10,096 bases of DNA from Mycetohabitans rhizoxinica HKI 454 (lineage in GTDB: Bacteria > Pseudomonadota > Gammaproteobacteria > Burkholderiales > Burkholderiaceae): positions 859,885-869,980 of the forward strand of contig NC_014722.1 of the NCBI RefSeq assembly GCF_000198775.1. Reading direction: 5' to 3'. How positions within the stretch are numbered: position 1 is the first letter of the stretch; each line of letters starts with the position of its first letter. The notes under the pieces are model-generated. The model worked only from the letters and a program-made list of their open reading frames with translations, was not told the DNA's origin and made no database searches. Positions 4,417 through 10,096 of the stretch are shown piece after piece. Position numbers and translations under genes: made by a program.

Positions 4417-4439
4417 TTGTAGTCACAATTTGACTACAA
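4417..4439. promoter_or_regulatory. Inverted-repeat operator between antitoxin and terminase operon
   Basis: TTGTAGTCA (4417-4425) and TGACTACAA (4431-4439) form a perfect 9-base inverted repeat with a 5-base spacer, 31 bases upstream of the dinJ-like ATG. This is the size and place expected for the autoregulatory operator of a ribbon-helix-helix antitoxin. It also lies 50 bases before the first head gene on the other strand, so binding could affect it. Confidence 0.7.
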
Positions 4440-4489
4440 ATCAAGTTCCGAACGATGACCATAGCCGAGGGTTCTTACTCGAAACAGCT

Positions 4490-4840
4490 ATGACCCTTAA
4501 CAGCACAAGAACAGCAAGAAAACAGCGAGGCAAGCCGTTTGCCAAAGGGCAAACAGGCAACCCGAAAGGCCGCCCTAAACGCACGCAGGAGGAATTGGAC
4601 TTGATCGCCGCGTGCAAGGCCAAGACGCTTGATGCGCTTGAGGTAATCGAGTCAATCATGGTGGGTGGCGATAACGAGCGCAACCGGCTATCGGCTGCAC
4701 TGGCGATCATCGAGCGGGGTTATGGCAAGCCGGTACAAGGTGTGGAACTAGGGGGCACGGGCGGCGGGCCGATTCAAAGCATAAACATGCCTCCAGATAA
4801 ATTCTGGGAGATTGCCAAGACCATCGCCGATGAGATTTGA
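4490..4840 (+). CDS. DUF5681-domain protein, candidate small terminase subunit
   Basis: 116 residues from the ATG at 4490 (MTLNSTRTARKQRGKPFAKG, then QTGNPKGRPKRTQEELDL). The GKPFAKGQTGNPKGRPK stretch is the DUF5681 signature found in phage proteins placed just before the large terminase. The remainder is helical (AALAIIERGYGKPVQGVEL). Such proteins are presumed to recognise the packaging site on phage DNA. The frame is open further upstream to a TTG at 4430 inside the operator, which is unlikely as start; no strong ribosome binding site is present for either. It ends 2 bases before the large terminase start. Confidence 0.75.
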   Translation: MTLNSTRTARKQRGKPFAKGQTGNPKGRPKRTQEELDLIAACKAKTLDALEVIESIMVGGDNERNRLSAALAIIERGYGKPVQGVELGGTGGGPIQSINMPPDKFWEIAKTIADEI

Positions 4841-4842
4841 CT

Positions 4843-6225
4843 ATGCATCCATTCAGCCCGGACGAACACTTCGCGGCTGCAAAGATGGCACAAGCGGACT
4901 TGTACTTCTTCTCGCGCTGGATGTTCTATCAGCGCCGCCGGTACAAGTGGCTGCGCGGCCCGCACCACAAAGCAATCTGCGATGCGCTGATGCGTGTCTT
5001 TTTCGGTAAGGTCAACCGGCTGATCATCAACGTACCGCCCCGATATTCAAAAACTGAACTCGCGGTAGTCAACTTTATCGCTTGGACACTCGGACAGGTA
5101 CCCGATGCCGAGTTCATCCACGCGAGCTACGCTGCACCACTGGCCGCGAATAACAGCGCCAACGTGCGCTCGCTCGTGCAACACGAGGCTTACCAGCAGG
5201 TTTTCCCAGCCTGCCGCTTAGCTTCGGACTCGAAAAGCCACTGGATTACCACCGAGGGTGGCGTGATGTACGCCGCTGGTGCCGGGGGTACGATTACTGG
5301 CTTTGGTGCGGGCAAGCACCGCGAGGGCTTTGGCGGCGCGATCATCATTGATGACCCGCACAAGCCCGACGAAGCCAAGAGCGATGTCATTCGACAGGGC
5401 GTCATCGATTGGTTTCAGAACACGCTGGAGAGCCGCAAGAACAGCAAGGACACACCGATCATCCTGATCATGCAGCGCCTTCATGAGCGCGACCTGGCAG
5501 GCTGGTTACTCGATGGTGGCAACGGAGAATCGTGGGAGCACGTTTGTTTGCCTGCAATTCAAGACGATGGCACGGCGCTATGGCCGGAGAAACATACCAT
5601 TGATGATCTGAGACGGATGGAGCAAGCTGCTCCCTATGTGTTTGCAGGGCAATACCTGCAACGCCCATCTCCACCGGATGGTGGCCTCATCAAGCCGGAC
5701 GCAATCACGACAATCGACGCGCTACCTGCGGGCACGATCAAATGGGTGCGCGGCTGGGATTTGGCCGCGACCATCGACGGCGACTATACGGCGGGCGCGA
5801 AGCTGGGCAAGCTGGAGGATGGCCGCTTTGTCATTGCTGACGTGGTGAGGTTGCGCTGCGGTCCCGACGAGCGGGACGCGGCACTGACGAACACAGCCGC
5901 TCGCGATGGCAAATCGGTGCGCATTAGCCTGCCGCAAGACCCGGGTCAGGCCGGCAAGACTCAGGCGCTATACCTGACCCGCAAGCTGGCGGGCTACGCG
6001 GTCACCACCTCGCCAGAATCCGGCGACAAGGCGACACGGGCTGAACCGCTGGCCGCGCAGATCAACGTCGGTAATGTGCTTATGCTGCGCGGTCCGTGGA
6101 ACGACGCCTTGCTTAACGAAATGCGACTGTTCCCGAATGGCACGCATGATGACCAGGTCGATGCGTGCTCACGCGCGTTCGCTGAAATCATGGTGCACAA
6201 GCGCGGCTTCTTCGATTTGGATTAA
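4843..6225 (+). CDS. Phage terminase large subunit
   Basis: 460 residues. It is the DNA-packaging motor: an N-terminal ATPase and a C-terminal nuclease that cuts concatemers. Visible motifs: the Walker A-like PPRYSKTE (65-72), Walker B IIIDD (167-171) and the following PHKPDEA, and the coupling segment [10 protein letters not shown] (about 207-216). The RNase-H-like nuclease has GWDLAAT (Asp306), DGDYTAG (Asp312/314) and HDDQVDA (Asp436/437/440), giving the three acidic clusters. All key residues appear present. The ATG at 4843 is chosen over the TTG at 4837 because it leaves a 2-base gap after the preceding stop. It is followed 7 bases later by the portal gene. Confidence 0.96.
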   Translation: MHPFSPDEHFAAAKMAQADLYFFSRWMFYQRRRYKWLRGPHHKAICDALMRVFFGKVNRLIINVPPRYSKTELAVVNFIAWTLGQVPDAEFIHASYAAPLAANNSANVRSLVQHEAYQQVFPACRLASDSKSHWITTEGGVMYAAGAGGTITGFGAGKHREGFGGAIIIDDPHKPDEAKSDVIRQGVIDWFQNTLESRKNSKDTPIILIMQRLHERDLAGWLLDGGNGESWEHVCLPAIQDDGTALWPEKHTIDDLRRMEQAAPYVFAGQYLQRPSPPDGGLIKPDAITTIDALPAGTIKWVRGWDLAATIDGDYTAGAKLGKLEDGRFVIADVVRLRCGPDERDAALTNTAARDGKSVRISLPQDPGQAGKTQALYLTRKLAGYAVTTSPESGDKATRAEPLAAQINVGNVLMLRGPWNDALLNEMRLFPNGTHDDQVDACSRAFAEIMVHKRGFFDLD

Positions 6226-6232
6226 AACCGAC

Positions 6233-7744
6233 ATGTTCAACTGGCTACGACGCAAGGATGAGCCGCCCCAAGCCCCCGAGACCCCAAAGTCCGGGGGCTT
6301 TTTCACGACCGAGCACGATCTGCGTGTCGGCCACACTGAGGCGTGGGCACATTTGCAGGCGTCAACGTTTCAGCGCTCGGTGGCCGATGATTTCAGCGCC
6401 GCTGGCGCCGGCATGGACGCGAACGAACTTGAAAACAGCGTCAAGCGTATTGCAATGCTCCGACAGGAAAACATGCCAGCCGCGCAGGTCGGTTGGTACG
6501 CGTCGCAGAGCTTCATCGGCTACCAACTCTGCGCGCTGATCGCGCAGCACTGGCTGGTTGATAAGGCATGCGCGATGCCGGGTAAGGATGCAATCCGCAA
6601 TGGCTATACGGTCACGGTCAATGACGGTACAAGAGTTGATGCGGGCGTCATTGACGCAATCCGCAAGGAGGATAAGCGTTTTCGAATCAACCACCAGATG
6701 CGCGAGTTCGTGCGCATGGGGCGTGTATTCGGCATTCGCATCGCCATGTTCGTGGTCCAGTCAACCGACCCTGAATATTATGCCAAGCCATTTAATCCAG
6801 ATGGCGTGACACCCGGCAGCTACAAAGGCATCCGGCAAATTGACCCGTATTGGGCAGTCCCAGAATTAAGCTCGACGGCCGTAACCGACCCGACAAGCCT
6901 GCACTTCTATGAGCCGACTTACTGGAGGATCAATGGCAAGCCGATCCATCATTCGCACCTGATTATCTTGCGCATCGGCGAAGTTCCGGATGTACTGAAA
7001 CCGACCTACTACTACGGTGGCGTGCCGGTGCCACAGAAGATTTTCGAGCGCGTCTATGCTTCCGAGCGCACGGCCAACGAGGCTCCGTTGCTCGCGATGT
7101 CCAAGCGCAGTACGGTCATTCATATGGATGTGGAAAATGCTGTCGCCAATCAGGCAAAGTTCGAGCAACGGATGGCGACCTGGGCTCACTATCGCGACAA
7201 CCACGGCATCAAGGTCGTTGGCACGGAAGAGCAGATCGAGCAGTTCGACACGGCGCTCGCGGACTTCGATGCAGTCATCATGACGCAGTATCAGCTTGTC
7301 GCGGCGGCGGCGAACGTGCCGGCCACCAAGCTGCTCGGCACATCGCCCAAGGGCTTTAACGCAACGGGCGAGTTCGAAGAAGCGAGCTACCACGAAGAAC
7401 TGGAAAGCATTCAAGCGCATGACCTGACACCGCTGCTTGATCGTCATCACCTGCTGGTCATCCGCTCGGAAATTGTGCCGAAGTTTGGTGTCCCGCCATT
7501 TGAGACGACGGTGGCATGGAATCCGCTGGATTCGATGACAGCGAAGGAACGCGCAGAAGTCAACAAGATGGAAGCGGAAACCGGAGCCATCCTGGTGCAG
7601 TCCGGTGCCATCGATGGCATTGATGAGCGCCGCCGCATTACTCAAGACCCCACTAGCGGTTACACGGGCATCGAACAAGCCATGCCGGCTGATCCGTTTG
7701 ACGATTCCAACCATGAATTGCCCGAACATGATGATGGCGCGTAA
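6233..7744 (+). CDS. Phage portal protein (DUF1073 / Phage_portal_3 type)
   Basis: 503 residues from the ATG at 6233 ([20 protein letters not shown]). It forms the dodecameric ring at the capsid vertex through which DNA passes. Family-typical stretches include [110 protein letters not shown] and [14 protein letters not shown]. The C-terminus is acidic ([15 protein letters not shown]). The frame is open upstream, but the start at 6233, right after the terminase stop, gives the expected N-terminus. The ribosome binding site is weak, so translation is probably coupled to terminase. A terminator-like hairpin lies in codons 13-24. Confidence 0.93.
   Translation: MFNWLRRKDEPPQAPETPKSGGFFTTEHDLRVGHTEAWAHLQASTFQRSVADDFSAAGAGMDANELENSVKRIAMLRQENMPAAQVGWYASQSFIGYQLCALIAQHWLVDKACAMPGKDAIRNGYTVTVNDGTRVDAGVIDAIRKEDKRFRINHQMREFVRMGRVFGIRIAMFVVQSTDPEYYAKPFNPDGVTPGSYKGIRQIDPYWAVPELSSTAVTDPTSLHFYEPTYWRINGKPIHHSHLIILRIGEVPDVLKPTYYYGGVPVPQKIFERVYASERTANEAPLLAMSKRSTVIHMDVENAVANQAKFEQRMATWAHYRDNHGIKVVGTEEQIEQFDTALADFDAVIMTQYQLVAAAANVPATKLLGTSPKGFNATGEFEEASYHEELESIQAHDLTPLLDRHHLLVIRSEIVPKFGVPPFETTVAWNPLDSMTAKERAEVNKMEAETGAILVQSGAIDGIDERRRITQDPTSGYTGIEQAMPADPFDDSNHELPEHDDGA
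6270..6303 (+). other. Terminator-like hairpin inside the portal coding sequence
   Basis: AAGCCCCCG (6270-6278) pairs perfectly with CGGGGGCTT (6292-6300). Inside it GAC (6280-6282) pairs with GTC (6289-6291) around CCCAAA, with one bulged A. A run of five T (6299-6303) follows. It has the full form of an intrinsic terminator but lies about 40-70 bases into the portal gene, in the variable N-terminal residues [12 protein letters not shown]. It may attenuate transcription when translation lags, or be tolerated because ribosomes disrupt it. Confidence 0.6.
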
Positions 7745-8595
7745 GCTACTGACTCGCAAAAAGGCAGTGTGGGCGGATCAGTTCAAGCCAGCTGTGCTAC
7801 GCGGCAAGCCGCTGCGCGTCAGTGCTGGCCTACAAGCACGGCTACCAGCAGGATCTTGAGCAGCTTGTTGCCGAGATGACAGCTGCCAGTCATAAAGAAA
7901 TTGTCGCGCTGTTCGAGAGCCCGCCAGCACAAGCCTTTTTTGCGCAGGACGCCAGCCTATCGAGCCAGGCACGCATCATGACAAACGCGCTGATCCGGCG
8001 TGTACGCAAGCGCTTCGCGCTCAAGGCAAAGGCAATCGTGGATCGCATGGTCGCGGGTGCAGATAAGGCAAGCAGCGTCAGTTTGCACAGCAGCCTGCGT
8101 GACCTGTCCGGTGGACTATCTCTAAAAACCACAGCCCTGCCATCGACTACAAAAGAAATCCTCGCCAGTTCAGTCGCCGAAAACGTTGGCCTCATCAAGT
8201 CGATTGCTGACCGGTATCTGGCCGGCGTACAGGGTGCGGTCATGCGTGCAATCAGCAGCGGCAACGGACTACAAGACCTGATCCCCTATCTACGGGAACA
8301 GGAAGGCGTTACCAAGCGACGCGCGCGAAACATCGCGCTGGATCAAACACGTAAGGTCTACAACGGCCTGAACAATGGGCGCTGTATGTCGCTTGGCGTA
8401 ACGCAAGGGGAGTGGGTGCATAGCGGCGGCGGGATACATCCTCGCGAACGCCATCTTGCCTTTGACGGCAAGGTGTTCAATCTGGCGAGGGGCGCGCCGG
8501 TCGGACCCAATGGGGCCTATGTGCGACCAGGGGAAGAGCCCAACTGTAAATGCAGCTTTATACCTGTCATTCGCTTTTCCCGAGGTGACGCATGA
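7728..8595 (+). pseudogene. Phage head morphogenesis protein (SPP1 gp7-like) with a frameshift
   Basis: The N-terminal part starts at one of three consecutive ATGs (7728, 7731, 7734), overlapping the portal end, and reads [36 protein letters not shown]. That frame stops at 7859. Dropping one base near 7842 joins it smoothly to [20 protein letters not shown] in the second frame, which continues to 8595; the repaired protein would be about 288 residues. The C-terminal third carries the Phage_head_morph signature: [54 protein letters not shown]. The family is a minor capsid protein that acts with the portal in head assembly. Either the gene is broken, or the base is a sequencing error. A shorter product from the ATG at 7822 would lack a ribosome binding site. 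Confidence 0.85.
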
Positions 8596-9896
8596 CAAAT
8601 CGCGTCATCGATACGAACGGCTGGGCTGAAATCCGAGGCAACCCGATTTCCAAGGTGGGTGTATTTCCTTACCTGGGCAGATCAATCGGCGCGCCCGAGC
8701 CTAGCCGCATTTACATGGTCTACCGGCCAGAAGAAGAGTTGGCCGATCCTGCTTGCATTGAATCGTTCAGGCTGCTGCCGTGGGTCGATGAACACGAAAT
8801 GCTAGGCAGCGAGGATACCGGCTATATCGCGCCGGAAAAGAAGGGAATTCAAGGTGTCATTGGTGAGGACGTGTACTACGAAGATGGTGTGCTGAAAGGC
8901 AACATCAAAGTCTTCTCCGAATCACTCGCGGCGCTTATCCATAGCGGCAAGCGTGAGCTGTCTGCCGGCTATCGCTGCCAATACGAGTTTACCTGTGGCC
9001 AATACAACGGCCAACGCTACGACGCCATTCAGCGAAAGATTCGGGGCAACCACCTCGCGTCTGTCCACGAAGGGCGCCTGGGACCCGATGTCGCTGTCCT
9101 GGATCACATGACATTTACATTCGATGCAAAGGAGTTACTCATGACAAATACAAGCAAGGCAACGGGGCAAGATGAAGACGTGTCGCTTGCCGACGTGGTG
9201 AAACAGCTGATTCCGCTGGTGCAGGCGCTGGTCGGTTCGGCACCTTCCGCCTCGCCGGACGGCGACGTAGACCCATCGGTAATCGGCGACGATGCTCCGA
9301 CCAAGACGCCGGTTGAAGAGGACGATGACACGCTGCCTGCCGAAGATGAAGACGATGATTCCCCGGCGGCGAAGGGCGATAAAGAGACAGAAGACGAGCA
9401 AGAAACCGCGCAAGCCATGGACGCGGCAATTAAGGCGCTTCGCACTGCATCCAAGACTGCGCCGAAAGCGATGCGCGCGAGCATGGACAGCGCCATTGCC
9501 GGATTACGCAAGGCTTACACCGCCGCTCAAACCCAGTCGCAAAAGCCGCGCAAGACGGTAGCGAGCGTTGACGCCGCCGAGGTCACGGCGCTACGCGCGC
9601 GCGTGGCTCAGCTGGAGCGCAGTGCCGCCAAAGGAATCATGAGCGAGATCAGCAAACGCGATGCGCTGGCCAGCCGCTTGTCCGCTCACATCGGCACGTT
9701 TGATCACGCCGACAAGACGCTGGTCGAAGTGGCGCGCTACGGTGTCTCAAAACTCGGTATCGCTTGCGCCAAGGGGCAGGAGATAGCCGCGCTCGACGGA
9801 TATTTACACGGTCGCGAGGCCCCCAAACCGGGGCAAGGTACGGATGCAAAGCATCCGACCTCGAGCGAACTCGACCAATATTTACAAGGAGTCTGA
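8592..9896 (+). CDS. Prohead protease fused to scaffold (DUF2213)
   Basis: 434 residues. The start overlaps the preceding stop (ATGA), with GAGGTG upstream. Residues 1-180 are the DUF2213 domain, a phage capsid maturation protease, with ELSAGY (122-127) and [18 protein letters not shown] (154-171) holding the probable catalytic Ser124 and His154. Residues 184-434 are scaffold-like: an acidic low-complexity stretch ([15 protein letters not shown], about 243-257), helical segments, a coiled coil ([16 protein letters not shown]), and a C-terminus [11 protein letters not shown] that may bind coat protein. The protease digests the scaffold after prohead assembly. An internal ATG with a strong ribosome binding site at the domain junction probably yields the scaffold alone. 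Confidence 0.9.
   Translation: MTNRVIDTNGWAEIRGNPISKVGVFPYLGRSIGAPEPSRIYMVYRPEEELADPACIESFRLLPWVDEHEMLGSEDTGYIAPEKKGIQGVIGEDVYYEDGVLKGNIKVFSESLAALIHSGKRELSAGYRCQYEFTCGQYNGQRYDAIQRKIRGNHLASVHEGRLGPDVAVLDHMTFTFDAKELLMTNTSKATGQDEDVSLADVVKQLIPLVQALVGSAPSASPDGDVDPSVIGDDAPTKTPVEEDDDTLPAEDEDDDSPAAKGDKETEDEQETAQAMDAAIKALRTASKTAPKAMRASMDSAIAGLRKAYTAAQTQSQKPRKTVASVDAAEVTALRARVAQLERSAAKGIMSEISKRDALASRLSAHIGTFDHADKTLVEVARYGVSKLGIACAKGQEIAALDGYLHGREAPKPGQGTDAKHPTSSELDQYLQGV
9141..9896 (+). CDS. Nested scaffold protein from an internal in-frame start
   Basis: ATG at 9141 is codon 184 of the protease-scaffold gene. It is preceded by AAAGGAG (9128-9134) with 6 bases between, a better ribosome binding site than that of most genes here. 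It lies exactly where the DUF2213 domain ends. The product would be 251 residues ([20 protein letters not shown]...), the acidic and coiled-coil scaffold region. This matches the known arrangement in lambda C/Nu3 and related phages, in which a protease and a separate scaffold share a C-terminus. Expression is inferred from the sequence. Confidence 0.7.
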   Translation: MTNTSKATGQDEDVSLADVVKQLIPLVQALVGSAPSASPDGDVDPSVIGDDAPTKTPVEEDDDTLPAEDEDDDSPAAKGDKETEDEQETAQAMDAAIKALRTASKTAPKAMRASMDSAIAGLRKAYTAAQTQSQKPRKTVASVDAAEVTALRARVAQLERSAAKGIMSEISKRDALASRLSAHIGTFDHADKTLVEVARYGVSKLGIACAKGQEIAALDGYLHGREAPKPGQGTDAKHPTSSELDQYLQGV

Positions 9897-9900
9897 CAGC

Positions 9901-10096
9901 ATGGCTTTCCAAACCACTGTTCGCGCCGACATGGCCTTCGGGGTGCCGGGCGAACTTTTTACCGATGGCCCGGTGCGCGCCGCGCCGTGGACCTTGGTGT
10001 CCTCGAAGCCCAACGTGATTGGCCATGCCTATACGCTCGCGGGCGACGGCGTGGCGCAAGTTGGCGGGACCGGGCAATTTGTGGGCATCCTCGTCC
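9901..10096 (+). CDS. Capsid cement/decoration protein, Gp24-like (3' end outside window)
   Basis: Begins [34 protein letters not shown], with [20 protein letters not shown] then VGILV at the window end (65 residues seen). The VPGE..TDGPVRA pattern and the later GGTG.F.GIL pattern are typical of the structural cement (Gp24-like) proteins encoded between scaffold and major capsid protein. These stabilise the expanded capsid. AAGGAG lies 9 bases before the ATG and the gene starts 4 bases after the scaffold stop. The major capsid protein is expected next. Confidence 0.8.
   Translation, partial: MAFQTTVRADMAFGVPGELFTDGPVRAAPWTLVSSKPNVIGHAYTLAGDGVAQVGGTGQFVGILV

Noticed and set aside
4430..4489. 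Upstream TTG start for the DUF5681 protein
   Set aside because: It lies inside the perfect inverted-repeat operator of the antitoxin and has no ribosome binding site; the conserved protein part begins after the ATG at 4490.
6866..7759. 297-codon ORF on the minus strand opposite the portal gene
   Set aside because: It mirrors the conserved portal coding sequence, shows no known motif and has no ribosome binding site. It is explained by codon bias on the other strand.

Overview
This window looks like the boundary between the accessory (cargo) region and the head-gene operon of a tailed-phage prophage in a proteobacterium. The DUF1073-type portal, SPP1 gp7-like morphogenesis protein, DUF2213 protease/scaffold and Gp24-like cement protein are common in prophages of Burkholderiales and related Gram-negatives. 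A lipoprotein with a clear lipobox and RelB, HicB and DinJ-type antitoxins fit that host range. No host housekeeping gene is present, so the assignment below phylum level is inference.

Left part (1-4440), accessory region. It starts with the antitoxin of a RelB/StbD-like module on the minus strand, whose toxin would lie outside the window. A 366-base sequence follows (421-786) that recurs almost unchanged at 3073-3438, with a third, partial copy at 3916-4003. Each full copy carries a plausible promoter, a short transcribed segment ending in a strong intrinsic terminator, a second 175-base segment and a second strong terminator. Between the two full copies sits a 2.3 kb cargo: an AT-rich 364-residue protein with a possible permuted papain-like C-terminal domain (856-1950), a convergent small lipoprotein (1977-2297), and a hicB antitoxin (2479-2949) whose hicA toxin is cut off exactly where repeat copy 2 begins. 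To the right of copy 2 are three very small ORFs (3508-3891), two with membrane segments, closed by a terminator. Next come repeat copy 3 and a second damaged toxin-antitoxin module: an intact DinJ-like antitoxin (4120-4386) with a perfect 9-base inverted-repeat operator, and a YafQ-like toxin that is frameshifted and truncated at repeat copy 3.

Right part (4490-10096), head operon, all on the plus strand and tightly packed. The order is DUF5681 protein (small terminase candidate), large terminase, portal, head morphogenesis protein, DUF2213 prohead protease fused to scaffold, and cement protein (cut by the window end). The stop and start codons lie within a few bases of each other or overlap. 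The head morphogenesis gene carries a one-base frameshift near 7842. The protease-scaffold gene has an internal in-frame ATG (9141) with its own strong ribosome binding site, so the free scaffold is probably made from a nested gene. A terminator-like hairpin sits inside the portal coding sequence.

The most unusual feature is the repeated promoter-small RNA-double terminator cassette. It borders or interrupts toxin genes while their antitoxins are kept, and it brackets a self-contained cargo.
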